Origin: Marsupella aquatica
Taxonomy: Eukaryota; Marchantiophyta
Reading direction: 5' to 3'
DNA: 64,000 bases
Assembly: GCA_973895155.1 (NCBI GenBank)
Contig: OZ316899.1
Coordinates: 4,774,001-4,838,000 of the forward strand
Both the position numbers and the translations under genes were made by a program. Numbering within the stretch: position 1 is the first letter of the stretch; the number at the start of each line of letters is the position of its first letter. Positions 45,857 to 56,800 of this stretch are shown here, piece by piece. The notes below the pieces were generated by a model. That model worked only from the letters and a program-made list of their open reading frames with translations, searched no databases and was not told where the DNA came from.

Positions 45857-48800
45857 CTATTGCAAATCATCAACCTCATCATATTCCATTTGCCCAGGTT
45901 CATCATATGTCTCTCTCAATGTTAAGGGGATGTAGTCAGTCCCTGCCCGAGTTGGAAGTACAGTCTCATGACTAGGATGCTCGAATGCAGCATGGTCATC
46001 CAAACTCAACTCTACTTTACTTCCATCCATCCGCCTGTTCCGTGCTTGGCTATGGCATACCACCCTCCAGCCATGTGACTCCTCCACATCTGCAAAGAAA
46101 GCCTGTTCAACTTGGCTAGGGAAAACAAAAGGCTCAGACCATTCTGGTACTCTGGACCTAAAATTGGCCAACAAGAACCCATCATGATCACGCTTCATGG
46201 TGGCCCTTGGTCTCTGCCACTCTGATTTCACCCATGATCCCTTCATCAATATCACTGGGACACTTGTGTTACCATAATTCAACACCCAAATGTCGGTCAA
46301 CTCCCCCACGTAACCCATCTTCATCCACCCCCTCTGTTCTTCAGAGGTTCTCTGCTCAAACACAGAAATCAAACCACAATCATATGATACACAATGGTCA
46401 CCCTGCTCATCCCTCACTCGATAATGATTTCCATAAGCTCTCATCCGTTTGTAGGTCAGAATAGACAATCGTGGTGGCACAGATAGAAGATACAAATCCT
46501 TCTCCATATCTGGGTGATGTCTACTATGCTCTCGAATTGTCACCCGAATCCACTGCTCGAACTGTGGGAAGGGATCCTGTTGCCCAGAGTGTGCAGCTTT
46601 TTGCATATCATATTCCCTGCAATATGAGGTACAGGCATAGTTAGGTCTAAACAACACATGACAACCTAAGATCACCCTTGGAATAGACAAGAAGCATCAC
46701 AACAAAGGCAAGTCAATTCAATCACTCACCTCCACCATGGTTGCATAGGCTCTGTGTTTGCCAGCACATATGAATGAGCCTTGTCTCGAATCGCAACAGG
46801 CAGCTGAACAGCACGTCCCACACCTTCAACAACCTCGCCACTCACTCCATCATCTTCACCAGATTTCCAAACTCTTGTCATAGCTTCACCAGACCCAGCC
46901 ATGTACTCTGTTAGGAATCCCAACGTCTCATCCTTAATGTACCCCAATGCCATGGAAGCCTCTGGCCTGTAGTATGTTCTCACATGACCTTTCAACAACT
47001 TCATGTATCGCTCCATAGGGTACATCCATCTGGTACTGACTGGCCCATACTGCCCTAGCTCTTCTACCACATGGATTAGGAGATGAGTCATAACATCAAA
47101 GAAAGCAGGGGGGAAGTATATCTCCAAGTCATAGAGGACATAAGCAGCATCCTGCTTCAACTGCTCCAATCCTTGGGGATCCCACACTTTCACACATATA
47201 CGGCGAAATACATTGCACAGTCAAAGAATGACATTACGGACTGGTTTCTGCATGAGACCTCTGAGGCATAGGGGCAGAATGTGCTGCATCAACACATGGT
47301 AGTCATGTGTTTTCATACTGCCAAGTTTATTCTTTGTAATATGCTTCTTGAAGGCACCAGCATAGCCAGAGGGCACTTTCAGACAGCTCAATCTATACAA
47401 GAATGTCTTCCATTCATCCCGTGTGCACACATAGGGAGCTTGGAACTTGAGAAGTACATTGGGATTGCTTGCATGGGGCTTCAACCAAAGGTGAGGGCGA
47501 ATCCCCTTCTATTGCATATCAGCTCGAACTGCTCCTGTATCTTTCTCACCCGACAAGAACTTCAGCAAGCTCTCACAAATATTTTTCTCAATGTGCATGA
47601 CGTCCACATTGTGTTTGTTGGGCTCGAATTCCTGCACTCCACAAAGCAAAGAATTCAACAATAGAAACACTAATTAACCACAGAGGAGGATTGTAACCAA
47701 CATCAATCCACCATTGCTCCAATCTAAAATTGCAATCATACAGGGGCTGGAGGCTAAGTACATTACCCTCCAGTACTCCAACTCCAAGTCCATCAAGGTC
47801 TGTCTTTTCACACCGTGTTTCACCACTGGATCCTCAGGTTCTCGATCAGTGGCACTTCTCTTGTCCCAATCAGCCTTCCTGGCTGCCCACCTCAGGACTT
47901 GCTCTCTGGTGACCCTCTATGGTGGGCCACGAAGCTCTGTTTTGTTGTTGAAGTGTGCAATTTGAGACCGTGTGTGCCTGTAAGGATGATCAACAGGCAG
48001 ATACCTTCTATGCCCCTGAAATTTCATACTGTGCAGGGCATGCAACCACTCACTTGTCACATTTTTCCCACATGGTGTGCACCCCACATAGCCCTTTGTC
48101 ACTCGTCCAGATATGATGCCATGGCCTGGGTAATCTGCTATATCCAGCAAACAAATTGCATGCAGTCTAAAGGGGCTGGGTTGAAGAAGCCCCTTCAGAA
48201 CATCATGGGTTAACACCCCTTCTATCCACAAAGTCTTCCACTCTTCCACTGCTGGAGCCAACATGATATCTATGAATTGCTCGGTCACAGAAGCTGGTCC
48301 AGGGATTAACAGCACCATCATGACAAAAAACCTCTTTGTAGTCATCCATGGGGGAAGGTTGTAATTTAGCAGCGTAACCGGCCAACATGAATAACGGTTG
48401 TTTTTGTCTCCAAATGGGTTTACTCCATCCAGTGATAGACCAAATCGAAAGTTCCGCTTCTCTGCAGCAAACTGTGGCCACCTCTCATCAACAAATTTCC
48501 AATGGTTGGAATCTCCAATGTGACGCTGCAGGCCATCACTGCTCTTGTTATCAGGAGTCCATGTCATCAGCTTGGAAATGGCAGGGCATCTAAACAGACG
48601 TTGTAGTCTAGGAATGAGAGGAAAATGACGAAGAACCTTGGCAGGGTGTGTACATTTCCCTACATTCTTGTACCTGTGCTTACCACAATGAGGGCATGTC
48701 AATTTATCTGCATGCTCTTTGCGAAAGAGAACACACCCATCAGGGCATGCGTCAATAGACACATAGTTTAGCCCAAGGTTAGACATCAATTTCCTAGCCT

Positions 48801-49557
48801 CGTACATATTTTTTGGAATTGAATTACCATCTGGTAACACATTTTGGCGCAGGAAGGTCAACAACTCTGTCACAAATATATTGGGAACATTGTGATTGCC
48901 ACAGATGTTCAACAACAACACGACAAAACCCAGCTTGGAGCAGTTCGACCCCTCGTAGATAGGAATGCAAGCTTCTTTGATGTGTTTTGGGCCCCCAAAC
49001 ACCCACTCCCTCTCTGCTGCACCTTCCCCAATGTCAAAGTCAGGTTCAGCTTGGCCGTCGCCAATGTGTGGCTGCGGTTCATTGTCCTCTTCTGATTCCA
49101 CTGTGTCGTAAAAAGCATCAAGGTCTTAAAAAATCTCTTGAACCATTCTTGGGACATCCATCCCACCGTCCTCAGTGATTGCCTCTGCATCTCCATCTTG
49201 GTCATCCACGTTCTCATGTTGGACCCCAGGACCATCCTCTGCACAGTCTATGTCCTGCTCTACGTAGTCTCTACGCCTAGCTGTATTAGAATCCACAAAG
49301 TCAGCTCTCCACTCTTCATCAGAGGAGTCTTCTTCTGCTGGTACATTCCAAACCCTCCACCGAGGGTGCCTTTCATGCCGCAGCAGGTGAAGGTGCACAG
49401 TGTTCAAACTCAACGACTTGAATCCTTGGCACTGTGTGCATGGGCATCTCATCCTCCTACTCCTACCTTGGGCGGCCCGGGCTTGTTCACGCATCCACAA
49501 TTTAGAATCATGATGCCTAATCCTAAATGGGTTGTGAAGAGGCAACCTTGGAGCCAT
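45857..49557 (-). pseudogene. tnp2-like CACTA transposase (Transposase_21, DUF4218, DUF4216), E2 copy
   Basis: The gene starts MAPRLPLHNPF at 49,557, with a CPCTQC..HLHLLRHE zinc-binding N-terminus. A TAA at 49,126 replaces the Glu codon kept in E1. The following frame (49,101-47,917) holds LTCPHCGKHRYK, FGLSLDGVNPFGD (candidate catalytic Asp), YSCWPVTLLNYNLPPW, LIPGPASVTEQFIDIMLAP and LLDIADYPGHGIISG. TAG at 47,917 and TAG at 47,509 replace Gln codons kept in E1. An intron follows near 47,700-47,640. The Transposase_21 end (THDYHVLMQHILPL) runs into TGA at 47,221, shared with E1, then DUF4218 (FPPAFFDVMTHLLIHVVEEL..YPMERYM). A GTGAGT donor at 46,729 and a GCAG acceptor at 46,617 bound the last intron. 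The DUF4216-like C-terminus ends at 45,857. Domain order and total size (about 1,100 codons) fit the family; four stops mean this copy cannot make the full protein. Confidence 0.85.
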
Positions 49558-49883
49558 CACTATACACACACACTCAGCACCCTGTCATTTTATTATGCAA
49601 GTGAAAAATACACTTCCTGTTAAGGATTTCACCCCCGACTGTACTTGCCAAAATACGTAACGTTCCAAAAAAACAAAAAAACAAAAAATATAGGTGCCTG
49701 AGTCATGTACCTATTCTCAAGTGAATGAGACAAAATTCCTAAATGTTTGAGGGTGTCAACTCCTCCGCTGTCCTCACATGTACTGCCTCTGCACGTACAT
49801 CCATGACCATATCAGAGTCCAATCATGTATAGTCATAGACACAGGTGCCAGGTGCGAGACCGGTGTGAGATGTCCTCATCTTA

Positions 49884-50453
49884 CTACCACATCAAATACG
49901 GATACCAATCCTGTTGTCGATGCCACTCAGCCCTGAGGTACTCAGGCATGTACATTAAGTCATCAAGGTCTAAACCCTGCTCATGCCATGGTGGTCTTCG
50001 ATCCGTGCCTACAAGCAGTGGCAGCAGTGCCCTCCATGGTGCACATGTTGCTACCAAGTCCCTCCACTGGGTACTAATTAGTCTATATTTGCAGATATCT
50101 TGTGCGCCAGACACCACAAGAACCCTCGGCCAGACATGTGTAAGAACTATATCATCTGCCAAATCAGGCAACAAGGAACCACCTACAGCATCGTGCTTGT
50201 CTAACTCATCTGCTGAAAAGTAAATGTCCTCTTCCGACTGTGCATCCTCATTCACCACAGCATTCACAACACATCCAAGGTCTGCAGGCATTATCTCGGA
50301 TGGAGCTACACTCTGTCTGGTTACCAATCCACACAAGTAAGCCCAAGCAGTAGCCATGCACGATGCAACCCGTAGGAGGACCCTACATAGGGCCTGACGG
50401 TCTGGGAGAGGCAGCATACCCACCAAAGTCTTCAGCCAAACAGAGCCCAGCAA
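49884..50453 (-). CDS. F-box-like protein of CACTA cargo, E2 copy
   Basis: This is an intact 189-codon frame starting MLGSVWLKTLVGMLPLPDRQ. It has a moderately hydrophobic N-terminal segment, an acidic middle (NEDAQSEEDIYFSADELD), then LPDLADDIVLTHVWPRVLV..ICKYRLISTQWRDLVATCAPWRALLPL. This resembles an F-box: an LP start, hydrophobic heptads, then the S.QWR.L turn. The C-terminus (RRPPWHEQGLDLDDLMYMPEYLRAEW) has no recognised substrate-binding repeat. F-box proteins bridge SKP1 to targets in SCF ubiquitin ligases; whether this one does so is inference. It lies between the BRCT gene (140 bp upstream) and tnp2 (about 330 bp downstream). Conservation in three elements (E0, E1, E2) argues it is a real gene of this transposon lineage. 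It could also be an exon of a larger cargo gene. Confidence 0.6.
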   Translation of the reverse strand: MLGSVWLKTLVGMLPLPDRQALCRVLLRVASCMATAWAYLCGLVTRQSVAPSEIMPADLGCVVNAVVNEDAQSEEDIYFSADELDKHDAVGGSLLPDLADDIVLTHVWPRVLVVSGAQDICKYRLISTQWRDLVATCAPWRALLPLLVGTDRRPPWHEQGLDLDDLMYMPEYLRAEWHRQQDWYPYLMW

Positions 50454-50593
50454 GTAGATTCACAATCACACCCCACGCAGCAGGAAACAACAATCACTTC
50501 AACTGCGACCAACCATGACAAGATGAGTTAGTTCAAGGATCATATTTATTACAAAATTGTGATTTATACAAAAATATGAGGGACTCCTACTCC

Positions 50594-51457
50594 TCACTCT
50601 CTCCCACCTTTGCTAAGCATACATCTCCGCTGAATCTTGGAGGGCCAGGCCTCAAAAATATCAAAGTCCCAAGCATTCTGTCGCTTCCCTCTAGCTGTTG
50701 ATTCCAGAAGCCAATCAGGGGAAAGCACCCAAAGATTGTTGTTCATGACAAAATCATGCACTATTGTCTTAAAGAATTTTCTGCATATCTTCATGTATGA
50801 CAGACCTACAACATGAGTGGAGGTTTCTGTTAGACTCTCTTCCACTGTCCCACCTAGCTCAACAACTATGGACTTGTACAGTCTGCACTTAGTCTCCCCA
50901 ATTCCTTCTTCTGCAAATACCACACTGAACCCCTTCATAATGGTATTTCTCTCCTTGCCATGCTCATTCAATATAGCATCTGCACGCATAGGATGGTGTC
51001 CTATGTTGACAACAGGTCCATATTGGACAGAAGCAAAGTTGGGTTTCTCTGCCGCTGCTTCATAGGCTTCCTTTTCAGCCAAAGCCTCTGCAGTGGCCTC
51101 CTCACTCTCCCACAACTCATATTGCTCAATACTCTGTACACACCTATGTTTAACAGAATCAGTCAACCAAGAGACTTCAACTACTTTTAGACCTTGGTTG
51201 GTAATGGCAGAATCAACGAAGGACCATGACCACTTGTTCATCACATCCAGCCATGTCCCCGCAACAACATGTGTAGTCTGTGGAGTGATGTCCTTGACTT
51301 CAGTCCCATGGAACTCTGAAAATTGTTTTTGTACGATTGGCCAACTCACTTGGGTGAACCCATAGTGGCCAGGAATCAAAATGGCTTTGATTCCAGCCAA
51401 CAGAGGCGGGTGGTCAACCTTTGTACGTTTCCTAGAGGCCATGTACACACGGGCCAC
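50594..51457 (-). CDS. Tandem-BRCT protein carried by CACTA element E2
   Basis: This is an intact frame of 287 codons starting MARVYMASRKRTKVDHPPLL. BRCT 1 (residues about 14-115) shows GIKAILIPGHYG, THVVAGT and the conserved Trp in VVEVSWLTDSV. A linker with alanine- and glutamate-rich helices follows (ATAEALAEKEAYEAAAEK). BRCT 2 (residues about 172-272) shows FSVVFAEEGIG, LGGTVEESLTETSTHVVG and the conserved Trp in LSPDWLLES. BRCT pairs bind phosphoproteins or DNA ends in repair complexes (XRCC1, DNA ligase IV and related). No catalytic domain is attached. An N-terminal basic patch (SRKRTK) could be a nuclear signal. I know of no BRCT gene as a standard part of CACTA elements. It is present in E1 and E2, absent from E0. 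Exon structure was not tested; the single frame suggests an intronless, possibly retrocopied, origin. Confidence 0.75.
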   Translation of the reverse strand: MARVYMASRKRTKVDHPPLLAGIKAILIPGHYGFTQVSWPIVQKQFSEFHGTEVKDITPQTTHVVAGTWLDVMNKWSWSFVDSAITNQGLKVVEVSWLTDSVKHRCVQSIEQYELWESEEATAEALAEKEAYEAAAEKPNFASVQYGPVVNIGHHPMRADAILNEHGKERNTIMKGFSVVFAEEGIGETKCRLYKSIVVELGGTVEESLTETSTHVVGLSYMKICRKFFKTIVHDFVMNNNLWVLSPDWLLESTARGKRQNAWDFDIFEAWPSKIQRRCMLSKGGRE

Positions 51458-52037
51458 CTAATCACTGCAGACCGGAAGATAATGCGTTCACCTGATAATC
51501 GGAGGGCCCTTAAAATGCTGCATTTATAACTTGGTCCAGTCCAGTCGTCTGGTGAGTCTCTGCTCCAATTCCAAACGGGAGAAATATTGGGACAAACGTA
51601 CTAGACACCTGCAAGCATGCACCTCATAGTTTTAATATGTGCCTTCACAATATTGAAGGTGACAAGTGCAATTGTTTTGTGATGCCACATACAGATGTTG
51701 TAAATGGGCAGACATTCAATGAGAATACAAAATGTTGGTACACTTTAAGGGAATTTTTGCAAATTAAATAGCCTTGTAACTTATATGCTCATAATGAGAA
51801 GTCCTGATTTAATTTAAGCAGTGCCATCTTAGTCGTGATCAAAATGATTGCAGAGTTAAAAAAGGTCCTAGAAGGCTTAAGGGGAGTTTTTGAAGGCATG
51901 TACCCAGGAACAAGTAATGAACTTAGGGTACTTGTTGCCTAAGCATCCTCTCCTACAGAGGTCCTTCTCAAAATTGGAATGTCTGCAATCTCCAAGGTAT
52001 CCACATCAGGTGCACTATGCATGTACATTATTCAGGT
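51458..52037. other. Interval between PHD and BRCT genes of E2
   Basis: AT-rich, no gene. It may hold the BRCT promoter or PHD terminator. E1 is cut by the copia LTR at the base equivalent to 51,871 here. Confidence 0.45.
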
Positions 52038-52718
52038 TCAAAGCCAAGAAATGTGATCTCTAATGGGAGTGTGCAAAGTAGGATCTATGGCATGGCAATG
52101 ACAATAGAAGATCCATCGATCAACACCATGTGCAGAGTGATCATAGATGTGTCTGTCACAAGCATAGCCTTCTGCTTGACGCTCCTTCAAACAATGAAAG
52201 TGCCACATGGTGGGACACCTAACACAGTGGACTATGTCCACCCAGAAATCTTCATCGTGCTGACCACATGCCTTGCACTTATGAAGTGGGCAAGCTGTGG
52301 CAAGATCGGGCAAACATGAAAAACAAAAGAACCTCACACAATATCTGTCAGGGCATTTCCTAACAAGTGGTGGAGCATCAACAGAGCCCTCATAAGACCC
52401 CAACTTCCCACATTGTGCACACTTAGCCTGCTTCTCCAAACAATCAGTGCACATCCAGCCTCCCTGGTGTGCTGACGGGAGGCCCACCCCTGGACAGTTG
52501 TTTTTTGCAGCAAGGTCAGACTCCGGGTTGAGGTGGAAATGCCTCATGCAAGGGCCCTCACATATGGCTAAGCCCCCACCATCGTCACAAATGGCACAAC
52601 AATGAGCTGCCTTCTGGAAAATCTGACTTGCAGAGAAGTTACTACCATCTGGCCCAACTACACCTGTGTTGCTCACCTCTGTCCCCCGCTTCTTGGCTCA
52701 GATTTTAGGGCGTGCCAT
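52038..52718 (-). CDS. EDM2-like multi-PHD zinc-finger protein carried by CACTA element E2
   Basis: The frame is open from 52,676 (MSNTGVVGPDG) to 52,038, 212 codons. An upstream ATG at 52,718 gives MARPKI, then a TGA at 52,698, then AKKRGTEV. Because the E0 copy also starts MAR.K with basic residues, the upstream start is probably ancestral and the TGA a later lesion; the downstream Met could still be used. Fingers in order: CAICDDGGGLAICEGPCMRHFH..WMCTDC (PHD), CAQCGKLG..CPDRYCVRFFCFSCLP..CPLHKC (atypical PHD) and CKACGQ..CVRCPTMWHFHCL (PHD-like), ending DHISWL. This order and spacing resemble the PHD module of plant EDM2, a nuclear protein that binds histone marks and controls transposon-containing genes. 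The methyltransferase-like domain of EDM2 is absent. Likely role: chromatin reading. Confidence 0.7.
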
Positions 52719-53385
52719 GCCTACGCATGAGACAGATAGTACAATTTAGCAGAGTGCATAGACATTACAATTTAGCAATGTACAAAAAGTACAGTGTAGC
52801 ATATAGACTAGAGTGGCAATTGCTACTGCAATGAAATGTTCACACACATGTGCAGAGTAGACATACTTTTTGGTTTGTTGAGCCCACTCTGAAAACTGAT
52901 CCCCTAGTACAATAGCTCCACCTACACCTCAATTTTGTGGCTATGATTCACCAAAGGAGATCTGCAACAAGATTTAATGCATTTGAATCACATACAATAG
53001 TCGTGACATGTAAAACAGGCATTTTTTGAACAGGATTGGTATCAAGCAGTGTGATCAGGGTTGTAATTTATACATCCTAAATAGGCTATGATAGTGAATG
53101 AGACAAATAAGTTAGGCATAAATCACTTTTTCCAGGTTATCACATGGCCCATTAATTCCAGTCTTTGAAAGGAGACTTTTAAGTGAGCTTGCTAGCCTCT
53201 TAAATTAGGATATTGTACTTAGTGCAGCCATAATAGGATAAGTTATGTACTGTTGACCCTAAACCCTGGACCCAAAATTGCTCATAATTCAAAATTTTAA
53301 GTAAATATCCTCTCTGTTCAAGTCAGAGTGTTAAGTTATAGGTCAATGGTCTCTGGTCTGTGCATGCGGTGAGACAAGTTGTCCT
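52719..53385. other. Interval between MVRTR and PHD genes of E2
   Basis: AT-rich, no supported gene. If MVRTR and PHD are exons of one gene this would be an intron, but the separate in-frame starts argue for two genes. Confidence 0.4.
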
Positions 53386-53835
53386 CTAGAGCGTGTGATC
53401 CAAACATGTGTAGACACCAAAGGCACCGGTGTTGGGGTCTGGGAGGGCAGGACAAGTGACATTGCCAGGCACACTGCAGGATGGCGAGTGGTTCCAGATG
53501 ATACATTGTGCTCTGTGCAAAAACCGACATCCAAGAGAACGGTCATCCAACTCTGGGCCAGAAGCCCTACAGGCAGGACAGTCATATTGGCAACTATGCA
53601 CACACCCTTGGCACCTAATTTGTGGTGGGTCATGTACAAGAGACACAAATACCAAGGATGTCGGGAAGGGTACTGAAGCAGGTAGAGGCCGCCTGTAGTT
53701 GTTCCTGGCAAGAACAGAGTACTCAAAGTACCATGCAGACTGGGCTGGAAGGATCCCCAGTCTGACATACTCAAGGTGCAACATCTCTGCCTTGCGTGCA
53801 AACCGCACATGTTCAGCATTGCGGGTCCTCACCAT
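53386..53835 (-). CDS. Cys-rich MVRTR protein of CACTA cargo, E2 copy
   Basis: An intact 149-codon frame starting MVRTRNAEHVRFARKAEMLH. It shares with the E0 copy the basic N-terminus, SAWYFEY, NNYRRP, GCVHSCQYDCPACR and IIWNHSPSC. The cluster C..HSCQYDCPAC could hold a zinc ion. No domain family is recognised. It is the first gene of E2 and lies 5.2 kb from the 5' terminus. Nucleotide similarity with E0 continues about 100 bp upstream of the ATG, which suggests conserved 5' untranslated or promoter sequence. It may be a DNA-binding or structural protein specific to this CACTA lineage. Confidence 0.55.
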   Translation of the reverse strand: MVRTRNAEHVRFARKAEMLHLEYVRLGILPAQSAWYFEYSVLARNNYRRPLPASVPFPTSLVFVSLVHDPPQIRCQGCVHSCQYDCPACRASGPELDDRSLGCRFLHRAQCIIWNHSPSCSVPGNVTCPALPDPNTGAFGVYTCLDHTL

Positions 53836-56800
53836 AAGTGTTGCTTTTGTTGTGATGTCCTCTGTTCACGTCCTTTGATGAGCAAGGCGAGCAAGAGGTC
53901 GACTTGCCTTGCCCACAGCAACCAACCTGCACTTATCAGTTCCCACTCACTAAATTGGTTCCAACTACATATTTCATGCTGAGTTCCTAAGACCAAGAGC
54001 ATGTATATAAAACCATGTTCCCTATGGACATGTACATAAATCATATTTGGATCCTGTTTTTTCATCCAGAAAGATCGAAAGTCTCACCTTGCAGGTTGCA
54101 GCAAAGAGAAAACTCACTGGTTGTCGTGTTCTGCAAGTGAACCTCCACTGAGGTGGCAGAAAGCAGACAAAGCTTCAGGAAGATGGGAAAGAAAAAAAAC
54201 TGCTCACAAGCTCAATTCATCCATGGCCCAGTTCAAGGCAAGACAGGCTAAAACATTCACAAAGAGTCAACTCTACACTTGGTTGTCCATATCAAAATGC
54301 AGCACACACCCTTCGCTTGCTATCCACACTATACTGACATGATCTGATCTGATCTGATCATGGTGTTCAGATGCCTGCGCTCCTGATGTGCACAACAAAG
54401 CACAGAGAGCAACAAAACTCCAGCAAAGTGGGACTCAAGCAAGAGATATGAATTTCAGGCAGTAGCAAAATCAAATGAAGTCAGATGCTACATAGCAATT
54501 AAGCACAAAGGCTACTTCATGTCTTTTTACATAGAATTTTGGATTGAAGTAATACCAAAATTGTGTTATCGGAAATTGTTCTACAAACGAATATCTAAAA
54601 GCAGGAACTATGACGGAACACACAACAATCAACAGGAGCATTCAATGCAGCACAACAGAGAAACAATGTACTACCAATGAAATGAAATACCAAAATTTAA
54701 TACCAATTAACAGACTTAGCAGTTACAAGCTCCGACAGCAACATACTGGCAAGAATAGCAAAGCAAACGACTGAGCAGTTGAGAAAAAAAGCACAATGAA
54801 CAATGGTAACCTTCCCTGTCTCCTCTCCAAATCTAAAACGGCCGGGCAGAAATACAGACTTGTCAGTCAATGTGAAATTATACATGGACAAGAAACAACA
54901 AATACAAACTGCTATGCTGAGGCCACATGAAGCAACAATGCGAAGAGCAACTTAAAGAAAAGGGACCAGAGGATCAAACATAGCAGGATATATGGTGCCG
55001 GTGGGTAATATATGGGGTTTCAGTAGACTTGGGGCCAGTTTGAGGAGGATTAAGAAGCGCGCACCCCACGTTCTTGGGTGGTGGTTGGATGGGGTTTTGT
55101 TTGATTGAAGAAGAAATCACCATTCTCTTCTGGACGACTTAAACAAAATTCCAGGAAACAGTGGACGGGACAACAAGGCATGTAATAGAGAACCAGATGT
55201 AACAAGGCAATTTGCTTGTCTCACAAATAAACCTGACCAGATTTCTAAAGGAATTTTGCAAGACTGTACGCGTGCTCACAGCGCAGGGCAAATCAAACCA
55301 CCAAATGCAGTAGAAGGAAAGCCCAAACTAGGACAAGTCAAACAAACCTGATAGGAAGAAACATGGACGTGAATGATAACAAACAAAAGACAGAAGACAA
55401 ACAATAAGCTAAACTCTCACATGAGAAATGTGCAGCAGAAGGTAGGTTCAGAGCTTCACATTGGGCTACAAAAATGGAGAAACAGAGCTGAATGGGAACC
55501 TCGGCCACGACAACTTTGGAAGAAGCAATGAAGATCTTACGTTGAAGCCAAAATCAAAGGCAATTCATGTCTTAGCTTGGAATTTCCACTTCCCACAAAA
55601 GGACAGAGGACAACATCGAAAAGCCCACTCGAAAGCTGAACACTAGAACACTGGAACACACTCAAACAGGTTTTGCAGGGATGGCTCTCTATCAGATCGG
55701 CTAGAGAATCAGGCAGGCTTCCTATTACGGTCTGCTCAGAGCCTTACACTCTGGATTAGACTCTGAATCCAAACGCGAGTCTACGCTTTCCGTTGCTGGT
55801 CACAGCGATGGGCAATCAGGATGATGCCATGCCGAGTAGAAGAACAAGAAAGCATTCCATAAAAGGCACTGAGATGAACCGTATAGTAAAAGTGGTAGTA
55901 CAAACCCACCCGCAAGCTGAATGTAGAGGATAGAGATAGAGAAAATCACCGGGGCAATGAAGTCGGATCACAGGGTGCAAAACTAGTACTCAACAGGGTA
56001 AGACCAATCACAGCAAACAAAGCACAGAGCTAGACCACCAAAACTCCAGCAAGACAGTGTCATGTCCATTTATTTGTAGGGAATGAAGTCGGATCGCAGA
56101 GTGTAAAACTAGTACTCAGTAGGGTAAGACAGATCACAACAAACAAAGCTAACACAACAAAGCACATAGAGGAACAAAACTCCAGCAAGACATAAATCAG
56201 ACCTCGCAGCTTTTTGACTAGCAAGGGTCTACGCTTTCCATTGCTGGTCACAGCGCGACGGGCAATCAAGATGATGCCATGCCGAGTAGAAGAACAACAA
56301 AGCATTCTATAAAAAGCACTGAGGTTGGCGTTATAGTAAAAGTGGTAGTACTTCCAGTAGCGCGACCAACTCGCTAAGTGACAGTCCGGAGTAGCTTACC
56401 TCCGAGAAGAAAGCCAGAGCAGTTTAGCAGAAATCCCCAAGAAAATCCCCACTCTGAAGATGGTAAGCTTGCAGTTGCTCCCCCGGGTGCTCCCCTCAAC
56501 CTCGCCACTTCTATTCTGAGCAACGCAGGTCTTCTCCACCCTCTCACCTTGCACCTACTGAACAGGTGACCAGCACTATCCACTCCCACCGCAACTGTGG
56601 ACGGTCCCTAAAAAAATGCAGATGACAGCGACCAATAGACAAAGGATTACAGGCGTAGACCTGGCAGAAATCTTCTTCCGAAAAGCTTTCCTCAGCCCGA
56701 TTCCTGTGCACATCAGAAAAAACTCAAACCATTTAGAAATGAGATCACAGATTACTCTTGACAATCTCAAAAATGCCACAACCTAAGCACTCATAGCTCC

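Noticed and set aside
47815-48213. Plus-strand frames of about 130 codons opposite the transposase (also 36,823-37,221, 43,702-44,079 and 32,711-33,088)
   Set aside because: Shadows of the conserved minus-strand tnp2 and tnp1 genes; their peptides have no domain.
30618-51871. Tandem duplication of a 10-kb segment by unequal exchange
   Set aside because: The repeat borders coincide with a copia LTR and CACTA termini plus TTA duplication, so two insertions explain the data better.
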